From assembly GCA_940671915.1 (NCBI GenBank), contig CALNVZ010000174.1, positions 17,501,775-17,565,774 on the forward strand: a stretch of 64,000 nt of DNA. The letters are read 5' to 3'. The stretch is from Paracentrotus lividus (Eukaryota; Echinodermata; Echinoidea; Camarodonta; Echinidae). Position 1 is the first letter of the stretch, and each line of letters opens with the position of its first letter. The notes beneath the pieces were generated by a model. It saw nothing but the letters and a program-made list of their open reading frames with translations. It was not told where the DNA came from and did not search any database. Both the position numbers and the translations under genes were made by a program. Below, piece by piece: positions 47,787 to 59,316 of the stretch.

Positions 47787-47862
47787 AGATTTGCATTGAT
47801 AGTAGACGACATGCGAGCCCTATGGCACGTGTCTCACATGCAAATCATAAGCATGTCAATCA
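47787..47862 (+). CDS. Candidate internal exon (alternatively a regulatory cluster)
   Basis: CCTTTCTCTCCTGCAG precedes the segment and the donor-like GTAATT follows at 47863. In frame from the first base it reads RFALIVDDMRALWHVSHMQI and on to SMSI: 25 codons plus one base. The frame stays open to a TGA at 47910. GC is clearly above background and codons such as GAC, GCC, CAC, GTG and ATC look coding. Its final phase fits the start of the exon-like 49139-49190. The product is not recognised. The same bases also hold several transcription-factor motifs, so a conserved regulatory element is an alternative. Confidence 0.3.
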
Positions 47863-47869
47863 GTAATTG
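47789..47869. promoter_or_regulatory. Motif cluster: two octamers, E-box, PBX/MEIS-like and homeodomain sites
   Basis: ATTTGCAT (47789-47796) and ATGCAAAT (47838-47845) are exact POU octamers in opposite orientation. CACGTG is at 47826-47831, TGTCAATCA (complement TGATTGACA, PBX/MEIS-type) at 47854-47862, and TAATTG at 47864-47869. All lie within 81 bp. The motifs are seen directly; function is inferred. Confidence 0.35.
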
Positions 47870-48570
47870 GTTCACGCTGAGCTCGGCCAGTTCGCCCAGC
47901 CAAGTCCAATGACAAAATGACCTGTCTTAAAACCTCCCTTGACCTGAAATACAATCAATTTGTATATCCCTGGACTGCCCAAATCATTTATAGGAATCTC
48001 TTCGTACATACACTTTTTGGAGAAGGGAAAGTTCCTATTTTGCCTATATCCATTAGGCATTAATGTTTTAATCTGATAAAAAGCCATAGTCATACATGTA
48101 TGTGGTCTATTAACATGGTTGTTTCCTATGGTTTTGAATTCATCAGATAAAATTCTTATCCAAATAGTTAAAAGTTCTATCATATGTGTTAAACTTCTAT
48201 GAAGTTGATTCAAGAGATTTCCGTTTTGAGATGTTCAAGTTGTTCATACTTTACAAAGAGCTACACCATTTAACAGAAGAATTATACCATCCATCAGGCA
48301 CTTTTTACAATAATAATAAGTGTTTTAAAAGATATGTCGTGCACCTCTATAAACTACTGATATGTACATCTGTACATGAAGAAAGCCTATGGTTTTTTAG
48401 CACATGTCTGTAATATTGCATACAAATAGCATGGAAGGGATTTCTTCTTTCCACCATGCTAAATAGTAGTATTGAATCTTGTCTATTGGGATAAACTTTC
48501 CTTGATATCACTTTTGTATTTCTTTTACATATTTCCTTCTTATTTTGGCTCCCCCCCCAAAAAAAAAAAA
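47870..48570. other. No gene recognised
   Basis: A 113-codon minus-strand frame (47872-48213) and a plus-strand frame (48186-48413) have varied composition but no domain or family match. Confidence 0.45.
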
Positions 48571-48584
48571 ATAAATAAATAAAA

Positions 48585-48615
<31 letters not shown>

Positions 48616-48625
48616 ATTAAAAAAT

Positions 48626-48658
<33 letters not shown>

Positions 48659-48685
48659 TAAATAAAAAGTAAAAATAAATAAATG
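48571..48685 (+). repeat. (AAAT)n microsatellite
   Basis: A runs followed by about 25 AAAT/AATA units with minor interruptions. Confidence 0.95.
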
Positions 48686-48884
48686 AATACAAATCTTCTG
48701 TATCACAATAACAATACAGATGCTAGCCAAGTACCTTAATATGTTCCCTTTTATTCATTATTTTGCCTTTCTCTTACTTTGCTTATTGGCTACTTCAATT
48801 TAGTTCTACATTTCATTTACTTTGTTTTTGTCTTGTCCAACTTATTTTGTTTTACAGGTTTCTTTCTCTTTATCATTCCCATTC

Positions 48885-49138
48885 TTCACCCTATTTCTCT
48901 CTCACTATCTTTCTCTGTCTCTGTCTCTCTGTCTCTCTCTCTTTCTTACATTCTCCTTATACTATCTCTCTCCATCTCTTTTCCTACTTCTATTCCTCTC
49001 TTTCCCTATTTCTCCCTCTCAATCTGTTCCGTTTTCCATCTTGCTGTCATGCTATATATATCTTCATCCCTCCCGGCAGTCTTCTCTCTATCTCTCTCTC
49101 CCTCTCTTTATAAACCTTACCTTCCTTTTAATTTTCAG
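48885..49138 (+). repeat. Pyrimidine-rich tract
   Basis: TCTCTC / TTTCTC-rich sequence producing three overlapping Ser/Leu/Phe frames on the plus strand. It ends in CCTTTTAATTTTCAG and so could serve as the polypyrimidine tract of the candidate exon that follows. Confidence 0.8.
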
Positions 49139-49190
49139 CTCACCTAGATGTGAACTACAGCTGTTTCAACGACATTGAATCTGGAATCAG
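49139..49190 (+). CDS. Candidate internal exon
   Basis: The segment follows TTCCTTTTAATTTTCAG and is followed by GTTACA, a weak donor. After two bases completing a codon it reads HLDVNYSCFNDIESGI, then AG of a split codon. Codons AAC, TAC, AGC, TTC, AAC, GAC and ATC end in C, against the local AT bias, which is the best coding signal in the window. The frame continues without splicing to a TAG at 49360, so it could be a longer terminal exon. NYS is a possible N-glycosylation site. I do not recognise the family. Confidence 0.35.
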
Positions 49191-50392
49191 GTTACATACA
49201 AAGCTTTGTTTGCCTCTATACCTTCGAGGTAGACTCTCTACACATTTGTCACGTGCCCCCATTTCCATTCCCCCTCGACCCCTTGGCCATCTTTCGAGTT
49301 TGCCAAACTTTGAGATGTGGGCATCTTTCTCATTCTTTGCCGAACATGAATTAGTCATCTAGAGCATCTAAGATTTTGAGATATGCATCTGGAGAGCCTA
49401 GAGCTGATAACACAAGTTTTATTTAGGGGTGAGCTGTAGCAGAGGGAGTTACAGAAAAAAAGGCTTAACACTGTTGCCATCATCTAACATTTAATCTCAT
49501 AAAAGGTTCTATAGCTAACTAGATGATTAAACAGAGATAATATAACAAATCTAGTATCAAAAATGGGGTGTAAATGTGTCATTTATATTTCATAACAATG
49601 GAAAAAACATCTTTAATGATGGGAATATTATTACAATATCCCCGTCTTTGAAGATGTTTTGTTAAAGAATAGAAATCACTCAATAATTAGTCTGCACATA
49701 TAAAAGTGAAGGTAATAGCTTTATCTGAACTAACAACGTTGCTCAGCAAAATTTGAGTTTAGACAGCTTTGGATCTCTCTAACTACAAACTCATAAATAT
49801 TATTTATAATCATTGATATTAATGATTTAGAATGAAGGCAAAGCACTTCCTAACTTTTGAAAGAATCAAGTAGAGATATCGTGACAATTTAACCATGTAT
49901 GAAGTCTCCCTGGCGTGTGCGCTCTACTTGGATGCTGCATTCGTGCCTCTCCCTTCATTACGAGGTGCAAATTTAGTGAACAAACGAGAGGTCGAGATGT
50001 TTGCCTATAACACACCCTATTTCACACGTGCTCATTGTCAAGATGCCATCTCATAATTGCATTGGACTTGCAGACTCCTGTATCATACAATGAATAGGAA
50101 ATATGAGACAACCCTCCAGAAAGACAGCTGCTTGATTGGATATTGGGAATACTATTGAATTTTGAATGCAAACAAAATTATTTTGAGTATTTTATTGAAT
50201 AATGTACTCACAAGCTTTTGCTATTGCTGTGATAACAATATTTCTTTGTAAATTTGTGGCAGTTATTAAATTTTGATAGTGTCAATGTATCCTATCAATG
50301 GCAGCTACATAATGAAAAAAATGTAGAGAATTCAAGACTGAACATACGGGCAGGTGTGTTCTCCTTAAATGTCATGACATTATGCTTTTAAT
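49191..50392. other. No gene recognised
   Basis: Locally GC-rich to about 49360, with open frames on both strands, then AT-rich unique DNA. Confidence 0.45.
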
Positions 50393-50625
50393 GAAATAAA
50401 AAGCCAGGAACAGTGTGGGGACTTGATAAAGGTTTCGGAGCTATGTGTATGCAAAGCCAGCAAAGTTTATTGAAAGCCACAAAAAGTTGTTTATCAGATT
50501 TCTTCCATTTCATAAATAAAAAGCAAGGTACAGTCTGGAGGCTTGATAAAGGCTCCGAGTTATGCAAAGCAAGCAAAGGTTTTTGAATGGCACAAAAATT
50601 AATTTTTAGATATCTCCCATTTCAG
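50393..50625 (+). repeat. 120-bp tandem duplication
   Basis: AAATAAAAAGCCAGGAACAG (from 50394) and AAATAAAAAGCAAGGTACAG (from 50514) begin two successive units with about 80% identity, both ending in TCCCATTTCA-type sequence. Confidence 0.85.
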
Positions 50626-50647
50626 TTGACAAAAATATTATCCAAAC

Positions 50648-50839
50648 ATAGGTCTCCTTTAAACGTAAAGGAATTTTAACGCCGTTGGGATGTTAAATAG
50701 ACAATTAATTTATTCATTTGTCTCCAACGGTAGAAACCATGCAAATTGGTAGAAACACGCGCAACTGCTGTGTGATAAATATTGGAACCAATGAATAAAT
50801 TAATTGTCTATAGGTCTCCTTTGTTTGACGTAATTTTAA
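50648..50839 (+). repeat. Direct duplication bracketing a foldback
   Basis: ATAGGTCTCCTTT followed by an ACGTAA...ATTTTAA block occurs at 50648-50679 and 50810-50839, with the foldback 50697-50811 between the copies. Confidence 0.75.
50697..50811. mobile_element. 115-bp foldback element
   Basis: ATAGACAATTAATTTATTCA at the left pairs exactly with TGAATAAATTAATTGTCTAT at the right. The interior includes GGTAGAAACCATGCAAATTGG. Confidence 0.85.
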
Positions 50840-50842
50840 GAA

Positions 50843-52795
50843 ATTATCCTCCACAATATTTTAAGAGGTAATCTGCAAAAAGAAAGAAAAAAATCATAAA
50901 TTCCATTAATGTTCATGTATTTCAGTTGTTATGACACGTCATGATTGATAAATCTGTTTGTATTGAAATGGAAAAAAAAGCCAAGATATTTTCTTGGCTC
51001 TGTATGAGATACGCTGAAATGGGAGAAAGGTTGTATAAGTCATGAGTTGACTAAACTGTTTTGCACTTGAAAGATCACAAGGGAATCCTACAACCAAACA
51101 CATCAATCAACAACACAATGTCATCCTTCTTTCTGTTTCAATTAAACTTCAAGGTAAAATGAAGAATAGCACTGTCTCAAGATTCATAAATGCCTCTTTT
51201 ACAAACCCTTCTACTTTCCAATTGCCCTATCTTCTATCTCCACAGTCCTATTCAGTCTGTTTCAAATTGTTTCACTTTCTTTTCTCCTTATTTGCTTTGT
51301 CTTTTTGCAGCCAACATTTTCCTCCTCATATGTTATTACAATTATGATGATAGTGGCAATAACCAGAATATATAAGATGGCTGTGGGGGGGGGGTGGTGT
51401 GGTCATATTCATACCTAATAGGCAAGGGGAAAGTTTCAATCATATTATACAAGTTATTGCAAACTTTGAATCAATTTTAACTTTTTCGTCCCTCTAAACT
51501 TTTTTTTCCGGGGGTAATAAGGACTGGGTATAGAATGCTGTCCATGTTGTATGTAAAATACACCATGATTTACCCTTTTATAGTGCATAACCAGAAATAT
51601 CAGACCAGAGGGGGGGAGTGGTCATGATTAACACTAAAGGGCAAGGGAAGCAGAGTCTCTTACATGATATAAGTTAGTTGCCAACTTTGAATCCATTTGT
51701 TTTAACTTTCTCTGCCTCTGAAAAGATTTTTTTTTTTTGGGGGGGGGGGAGACAGGGATCTGTCCTTGTCACACCGTACTTTACCCTTTATAGTGGAATA
51801 GGACAGATAGAAGGCTGTCCATGTCTGGTGCATTTTGAGCTTTTCATAAAATTTAAGTACGTATCTAATGTTGATGTGAAACTACTTTGTCCCTAGTATG
51901 TAGAGGTCATAATTTACTTTCCATTAATGATTTCTAATTATATAAACAAGTTAGGTGAGGGCATATAAACAGCACAATGCGAGAAGAGGAGGACTGTTTT
52001 AATCATACTTGAACCAAAGATCACATCTGATATGTTATTCTCAATTTCTGTTTCTTTTTGAAGTACTTACTGATAACTAATGGCAATTTATTTGATACCT
52101 TAGATCTTCCCGATCATGATAAATTTTTTTTAATCCTGTTTTTACACCTTAATTATCATCACATGTTGCTATTATTCTGCTTGTTCTAAGGATGTGATTT
52201 CGACATTCACATCATTCACATCACATGAGACTGTTTTATCTTCATCAAATGAGGGATGCCATCATGCCTAAATGTTCCCTTGAGATGAATTACTTGACGA
52301 ACATAGGAATCCATCAAAATATCTTTCAAGGTTTGTCTTTTGATTGTGACAATAAATCACGTTCCCTCAAGACTTAAGTGACAGAGGTACTTAAAAACAT
52401 TCAGCAATTCAGCATACCAAGGATGATTGGTCAATATAGACAGGCTCTCCCCCAATGTCAACCTCATTCTCTACTTAAAGACTTTTAATTTAATCATGGA
52501 TCTTGCTGTGCATGCTCTTCACAAGTTGAAATACCACATTTTCCCCCAAATTCCTCCACTGTCATGTTACATTTACTCTCCTCCAAACTGATTTCTACCA
52601 ATGCATGATTATCTGTTGTACCATACCATTAATAGGCCTATATGTTTCTTGGTTTTAGAAGCTAAATAATCGCAACGCAGTATTTGGCTGGGATGATTTT
52701 TATATTGAATGAACTCTTTCTTATCTGCTACTTGTACTATTTAAATAACCAGTTGGGTTCAACTTAATTTAGACACCCTCATTGAAGTGACAGTA
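50843..52795. other. No gene recognised
   Basis: AT-rich unique DNA. Two similar G-run segments lie near 51385 and 51610, both followed by GTGGTCAT and GGCAAGGG, with a further G run near 51740; these may be degenerate copies of a local duplication. Confidence 0.5.
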
Positions 52796-53004
52796 AAGGT
52801 GGTATCTCACTTCACGGAGACGTCTCAAACATGTTTCAAAAACATTTCTGAGACGTATCCGAGACGGGAGAAAAATCTCATAGATAGAGCATTTTCAGTT
52901 TTCCTGGGACTCATGATATGTTGCAGAGACTCAAGAGACATCTCCACAACTAGTCTCATCCTCGTCTCAAACCCATGATCTCGTGGCAAATTAGATACCA
53001 CCAT
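52796..53004. mobile_element. 209-bp MITE related to 712-964, TA target site
   Basis: AAGGTGGTATCTCACTTCAC on the left and GATACCACCAT on the right, flanked by TA on both sides. Internal GAGACG / CGTCTC blocks are present but more diverged than in 712-964. Confidence 0.85.
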
Positions 53005-53729
53005 TAGCCTACATGTATGTCGTAAACATATTGAGAAATTTCACTGATGATTTAAAGTAAGAGAGCAGAGAGGGAGGGAAAGAGAAACATTTCTTTTCCA
53101 GTGTAATAAAACAAAAATTGCCCTCTTCTTCAACTTTTCCTAATTGCAACGTTGACAGTCTGTCTACTGGTATTGAAATCAACATTCCTGGTTGATAATA
53201 ACCCTTGTTGAACGTGCGATACACTCATTCATGTCTGATTCTATTGCATGTTCATCTAATAAAGCTTCAACTCTTGTTGCACCCTGTTTGACAGATAAAA
53301 TGAATTAAATCCTTCACAGTCATTATAGGCTTGTCATGTCACGTGTATTCCTCTTTATATAGTTTGATTAGGAAGTCTGCAGCTAACAAGAATGTGCCGT
53401 ATTCATACTTTTCTTCATTCAAAACATTTGTTTGTCCAATAGTGCATAATGTGATTTATCATGTAGAAGTGTGTAGAGTTTTCTAAATTTTTCAAAGTTA
53501 GTATGAATTAGCACTTTGCTGTATATTGAAATATTAATTATCATTATTTTTTTTTATTTTGTCATCAATGCCATGGAGGACAATTAGGACAATTTCATAA
53601 TGTAAAAAAATTTAGTTGAGACTTAGTTTTGGTCTAAAAATAGAGTGTAATTAATCACTTTGAGGCCCTTCTTGTTATAATTTTTGCTATTGATAGGTTA
53701 TATTTTAATGAAGGGTTGGAGAATAATGA
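53005..53729. other. No feature recognised
   Basis: AT-rich unique DNA. Confidence 0.55.
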
Positions 53730-54712
53730 GAATTTTGTTTCCCAGGATCTTTGATATCTGAAGGAAGGAGCCATTACACAGGATCTAAAGTAGATATAGA
53801 CATAGTTGGAATAAAGAAGACGATCTCATTAGATTTTGTAGAATGTAGGTCAAATATGGGAACTCTTTTTGTTGCCCAAAGTATTTGATATGTGGGCCCG
53901 TATTCCATAAACGACTTAAGCAAGAAATTTCAGCCCTTTTTCTTATCTTTTGGCTAAGACAAAATTCTTAGCCAAAATGCGCAATCCATAAACCAAAAAT
54001 GGTTAAGAACTTTTTCTGAACTTAAGACTTTTGGCTTAGCCGATTTTGACAGTTTAAGCATAAATTCTTAGATTTTGGCCCAGCCAAAAGTCTTAAATCG
54101 AGATGCGCCTTCAAATACGCACATGAAAATGAGAATTTTATCTTAACTTTAACTTAAGCCTACTACATCGTGGCTTAACTTATATGCTGATTATATGGCA
54201 AGCTCATTTGAAACCGCAAACTAAACATGACAACATTAATTAAATTCTTTTGAAAAAATCAGATACATTTTAGACATAATCTGCAATGTGAAGCATCTTA
54301 AACTTTTAAACAGTTTTATTCTATTTGTGAGATATAAACTAAAAAGTAACGACATCCATAAATTGTTACAAATTTTTTTCAAAACAGAAAAATGAAACTT
54401 TTATAAGCGTATTATATACAGATTGCGTAGGGCATAGGGCCCTTTGTTGCGCACAACTATTTTTGTAATTTTGCTTCTGCGCGACCTTTGTGATGTCATA
54501 ACAAGTTCAGACTTTTGCTTATTTTTTCTGAATGCAGTCAAAGAGCCCGACGTGTTTGGAATACAGCTAAGGCATTTTTCTTACCTTAGACAAAATCTTA
54601 GAAAAAATACTAAGACTTAAGACAAATGCTTAAGTGCTTTATTTAATATGGGCCCTGAAGCTTAAAAACATTCTACAGGATCTAAAGTAGATGTAGACAT
54701 GTTTGGAATAAA
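53730..54712 (+). repeat. Tandem duplication, second copy interrupted by a TIR element
   Basis: Unit 1 (53730-53815) reads TTTCCCAGGATCTTTGATATCTG ... ACAGGATCTAAAGTAGAT ... TTGGAATAAA (three separate blocks). Unit 2 has the first block at 53858-53893 (TTGCCCAAAGTATTTGATATGTG) and the rest at 54656-54712. The 53894-54655 element separates the two parts. Unit 1 therefore acts as an empty-site paralogue. Confidence 0.8.
53894..54655. mobile_element. 762-bp TIR element, GGGCCCGTATT ends
   Basis: GGGCCCGTATTCCATAAACG pairs imperfectly with the right end (TATTTAATATGGGCCC). Subterminal CTTAAG and GGCTTAG / CTAAG repeats are abundant, giving many small inverted repeats. No transposase is recognised. 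GGGCCCGTATTCC-type ends are familiar from marine invertebrate repeats. Confidence 0.8.
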
Positions 54713-55388
54713 CTTATGCATTCACTTGTGTATGATATAATTAATTAAACAGAATTTTTTGTGAATATTAGTTATTATATTTATGAAACCGCAGGACTAT
54801 TTATGATTATATATGTGTTTGTCATTTATCCTTGCAAGAGCACATTCTATAAGGGACAAAATTATTAAAAGTTGTCCAGTATTTGATAAGAAATAATTTG
54901 ATAAAGCTGCATTAACAAAGGCAGAACATGTTGAGAATATCTCTCAAGTATAGCTGTCAAAAACAAATTCAGTTCTAGACTACAATAGGTATTAAACATT
55001 ACCTTCCATTCACATGTATTTATGGGAAATTTCAATAGCATCACAGATGTTTGACACAAAAAAAAGCGTCTCAAAATAGCAAAATCCTTTGCTGAAAATA
55101 ATCAAAAATCCTCCTGTGACATCTGCGTTTCTGCATCAGTGTCATGTGTTTTCAAAAAATATTTCTATTCATTAGTCCAGCGTGACCTCCCACTCACCCT
55201 TACTTGACATTTAATAGTGTCTATTATCACACCCTCAATTATAATACATTGGTATTACCATGAGATGATTCTTTTTCACGGCGGAATAGGATCAAATATT
55301 GGAAGAATTTGGTATAGTCTGAAAATTTGCTATGAGCAAAGGAAAAATGATTTAGGTGAGAAATCTTTTCAATCAATATGATTGTGCA
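54713..55388. other. No feature recognised
   Basis: AT-rich unique DNA. Confidence 0.55.
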
Positions 55389-55500
55389 TAGGTACCAAAT
55401 TAAAGCCAAAGCATTTTTATTCCTGATACATCGTATAATTAGTTTTTGGAAACAAAAATTATGCCAAATTTTGTGTTATGAGGAGAAAATCAAAATTACA
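55389..55500 (+). repeat. Dispersed repeat related to 3853-3985
   Basis: GGTACCAAATTAAAGCC, CATTTTTATTCCTGAT and GAGAAAATCAAAATTAC occur in the same order as at 3853-3985. Confidence 0.5.
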
Positions 55501-55734
55501 CAAACCCTTTAGAATGTGGATCACCGGTGTAGCTTAGTTTAGTTGCAGGGTAGACACCCAAATGTATTTCATACATGTAAAAAAAAAAGAGGCCACTGAA
55601 GTGTCCAGCTAAAACACTTAAACATACTAAGTAATATAGAAAGAAAATGTAGCTGCTCAAGAACATAGTTTTTCAGATAGAATATCTTAGAAAATCTAAC
55701 AAAAAATGTCCCTGATATCAGAGCTGATATACAG

Positions 55735-56254
55735 TGCATCCCAGATAAAAGTATACCCAACTTTGAGAGCCTCATATTAAAATTGTATAACTTATGTGTA
55801 ATTAATTTTAATTTCATGACAAAGATTAACTCATATTCTATCTAATGATACCAAAATCATACCGATACTGTCATGGATGACTGAACACTCGAGTGTTTAA
55901 AAACATTGGTCAAAAGTGATCTGTACCAAGTTGTCTGAGAAGCAGCCCTGGCTTTCTGATCATTCATTGTTTGTTTGAGGTCAGCCTTCCTGAGTCCATT
56001 CATTACGCACAAAGGATTACTTGATCTTTTGAAATGCAGGGACTGCTTTTGCTCAAACTTGGGACAGGGCACTTTTTACGCTTGTTTTTTAAAGCCCAAC
56101 TGCTTAGTCATCCGTCACAACACAGGTATAAGTTTGGTATCATTGAAAAGAATATGAGTTGCTCTTTATCATGATATATATTTCAAGGTCACACAAGCTA
56201 TAATATTTTAATTTGAGGCTCCCAAAGTTGGGTATACTTTTTTCTGGGACGCAA
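55735..56254. mobile_element. 520-bp foldback with about 125-bp TIRs
   Basis: GTGCATCCCAGATAAAAGTA then TACCCAACTTTGAGAGCCTC on the left pairs with the right end (GAGGCTCCCAAAGTTGGGTA, CTTTTTTCTGGGACGCA). Pairing continues to AATGATACCAAA. The central region also has weaker internal pairing. Short frames on both strands are by-products. Confidence 0.88.
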
Positions 56255-56370
56255 ATGGTGGCTTTTATATATAGTGCTCAAGTCTGTCACATTGTGACAC
56301 ACTTGGCACTTCAACATTACATCAGTCCACAATAGCTTAGCTGCCGAATATGTCATGCTTTGTATATCAG

Positions 56371-56495
56371 GTACCCAATTACACCTGGGTGGAGAGAAAC
56401 AAATGTAGATAGAATGTCATGCTTGGGGATATAAGGATTATGCCTGGGATTTAACCCACAACCTGTGCATCCTCAATCAATTATAACACTTACAC
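56371..56495 (-). mobile_element. Decayed SINE-like fragment
   Basis: GTACCCAATTACACCTGGGT, GGAGAGAAACAAATGTAGAT and GGGATTTAACCCACAACCTG appear in order. The last is like a B box region read in reverse. This tail is widespread in tRNA-related repeats of deuterostomes. The copy is diverged. Confidence 0.45.
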
Positions 56496-57795
56496 TTACA
56501 TGGTTTGGGGTTGTATCTTTAAAATCCAGAGTCACAATTATGACTCATTAATGCAGTTTCATTTATTTTAGTTATCAAGATTACTGATTGCGTACAGCTT
56601 CTAATTATACAGGTCTGTCATGTAATGGATTTAACCCCTATTAGTGTTAGACTACTGTCTAACTTGTGACAAATCAACTCAAGATTATGAACAGTTAGGA
56701 TTCATAATTGCAATCTATAATAAGATGATAATGATTTAATGCAATTAGCTTGTAATTGATTCAATGTATTCCTCTATGATTAATGTCTAGGAATAAATGA
56801 GGATTGCCTGAATCTTTCATAATTCATCATCATATGGTAATTTTAGAACAGAACATGTGATTACCAGCACATTAAAAACAGGCTTTGATAAATTGATATT
56901 GGTGGTTGTAGACCAAAAATCATGAATATTATGAGCAAGTTTCAGACTGCTAAAAAAATTGATGCCGTAAGGTTGTCAGTCTGTGGTTGTGTAGGAAAAT
57001 GAGGAATTGATATAATGAAATGGAAAGAGAAAGCAAAGATAGACAGAACAGGAGACTTAACAGGAGACAGAGAAGGCCTTTGGAGAAGAGTAGAGTAGAA
57101 CAACTGATTCATCAACAAATAAATAAATTCAGAGATTATAGCAAACCAGCAGTAGAGAAAAGATGGGTAACTGGAGGAAGCAGGATATTAAAAAGAACAA
57201 TGGAGAGCAAAAATATATCAGCAAGACATTCTGAAAAAAAAATAGAAAAAGAAAAAAAAAACAAGATGAAAGAAGGAGAGGGAAAAAATGATAAATAGAG
57301 GGAAAGAGGGGGGGGGAGAAGGAGAGAGAGAAAGTTTGGGAAAGAGTCAGAGAGGAGCTGAAAGGAAGTGAGATACATGTGATGCATGACTTCATCTGAC
57401 AGACATTCTTTTGTTTTAGTTTCATAGGAACATTAATGTCATATCATGTCATGTGCTTCATTTCCTGACACCAGGAATTATTTTTAGCATCCCCTGTGCA
57501 TACTTGTCAAAACTATTCACATAAGAATTCATTGATACAGGCTATGGTATTATGTGACCAAACAAACTGGAATGTGATGAACAGAATTTAACAATCTCTA
57601 TTATATCTATTCTGAACTTTACACATCTATATACCATTGCTATTGGTTTGTCATTGTAAGATCTTAAAACATGTTTTGTTTAAAAATATTATTCAACAAC
57701 AAAAAAATATTTTCATGTCTTGTTTATTTTGTTCATCATTTTAAAAAGATAAATCCGGAACACTTCACTTTTAAAAAATTCCTGATGTTGTTATT
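56496..57795. other. No gene; purine-rich tract 57020-57370
   Basis: AT-rich DNA, then an A/G-rich stretch that gives a Lys/Glu/Arg frame on plus and Ser/Phe frames on minus. I judge these compositional. Confidence 0.55.
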
Positions 57796-58060
57796 TACAA
57801 ATAATAATAACAATACCTGCGACTTATTTAGCACCATTATCCATTTTGTTAAATACTCAAGGCGCTTTTACAACATGAATAGAATACAAAAATAACAAAG
57901 AATATTACACATTACAAAGATAAATGAATGTCTATCTTAAAAATAAGCTAGATTAAACAAATAAGTCTTGAGGTTTGTCTTATTAGGAATTTTTTTTTTT
58001 CTTCCAAACTTTAGTTTTAAGGAGGCTACAAAAGCTTGATATAATCCATGGGATTTAATA
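57796..58060 (+). repeat. Dispersed repeat with (AAT)n head and GGCGCTTTTACAA motif
   Basis: AATAATAATAACAATACC, TTAGCACCATTATCCA, CTCAAGGCGCTTTTACAAC and AAGTCTTGAGGTTT occur in this order. I recognise this as a repeat type common in marine invertebrates; class unknown. Confidence 0.5.
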
Positions 58061-59316
58061 TCCAATTCGGCTGTATTCACAGTCTAACATTTCTTAGTTT
58101 CTCTTCTTCATCATATTCTTCTGTGATTATGATGTTTCATTGAAGCATTTTTTATATAATGAAAACACTTTCCCAAATTTAACAACAAAAATCATTTTAT
58201 ACCGAAATATCCCCTCTTCTCTCTCTCTCTCTCTCTTTCTTTCTCTCTGTCTCTTTCACTTCTTCCCTCTCTCCAGACTGATCCCAGAATGTATTGATGT
58301 CGGGATAATGCAACATGAACTGTACATTATTACAGCAAATCAATATGTTCTACTATTTATAGTGCAAAAATTGTCAGAAAATGTAATTCAAAACGTTTGT
58401 TTACAAGGTTGCATGGAGTTTCCCATTTATATTTCAACTAGTGTAAAGGATTCTATTTCATGCCAATTTAAACACCAGCAAATTGCATAGCCTTTTTTTT
58501 TTAATGGTTGAAGTTTGTTTGTTTGATTAATATGCCAATGTTATCACTTTATTTCTTATTTCCTGTCTGTCTTCTTCTCTGTACAGCAATTTATCAATAA
58601 CATTGAGATTATATCTCTCTTTATATCCCCCTCTTTCCTTCTTGCTTTCTTGCACTTTCTGTGTCTGACTTACAGTTTGTATATTTAATTCACTTTCTCT
58701 CTGTATCTTCTTTACACACATTTACATTTTTTCTACCTCTACCTCTCTTTCTCTCTCCGTTTTCATGTTTATCTTGTTTTCTCTCCATAGTTTTGTTTAT
58801 TTGTATCTCTTTCACTCTCTCGCATTTTTTCTGTTCTTCCTCGATGTCTTCTTCTCTTTCCCCCTGTCTTTTCTCATCTCATAACGATAGAAACTATGTT
58901 TCTTAAACGATACTTATTGCTCACTAAATTCCAATCTCCTGGATTATATTTTTACTGGTTGTCGTGCCTAGCAATCCAGACAGAATCAAAACATATTGAT
59001 TGAATCTTGTTTGTCCTCACCGGCACACCTGTTTCAAGAGACAGCGTGAAATCTGCCAATTTGTATCTCACTGTGCAGTAGAATACAGGATCAGAGAGAT
59101 GGGGACCGCTGGAAAGCTTCCTTCATATCTAGTCTTTCATTAGGATTTTCTATTACTTTGCTTTCTTGCAACAAGTTTTTTTTATTAAAAGTAAAAGGAT
59201 GTACGGGGAGGGTCCATTAGGCCGATGATTTTTCCCTCTAGGCCGATGTATCATATTTTCTTTCATTAGGATATTTGTCTGTTGATAAAAGATAATACGA
59301 TATGAGAAAAATCGGT
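58061..59316. other. No gene; pyrimidine tracts
   Basis: CT-rich tracts at 58213-58275 and 58605-58870 give chance Ser/Phe/Leu frames. Otherwise AT-rich. Confidence 0.6.

Noticed and set aside
47872..48213. 113-codon minus-strand frame with varied composition
   Set aside because: No recognised domain, no splice context, and it partly overlaps the stronger plus-strand exon candidate frame.
48763..49178. Three overlapping Ser/Leu/Phe-rich frames up to 122 codons
   Set aside because: Open in all three frames because the tract is almost purely pyrimidine; they resemble membrane segments only by composition.
57020..57298. 92-codon Lys/Arg/Glu-rich frame that resembles a coiled-coil protein
   Set aside because: Purine-rich low-complexity DNA with an opposing Ser/Phe frame; no supporting context.
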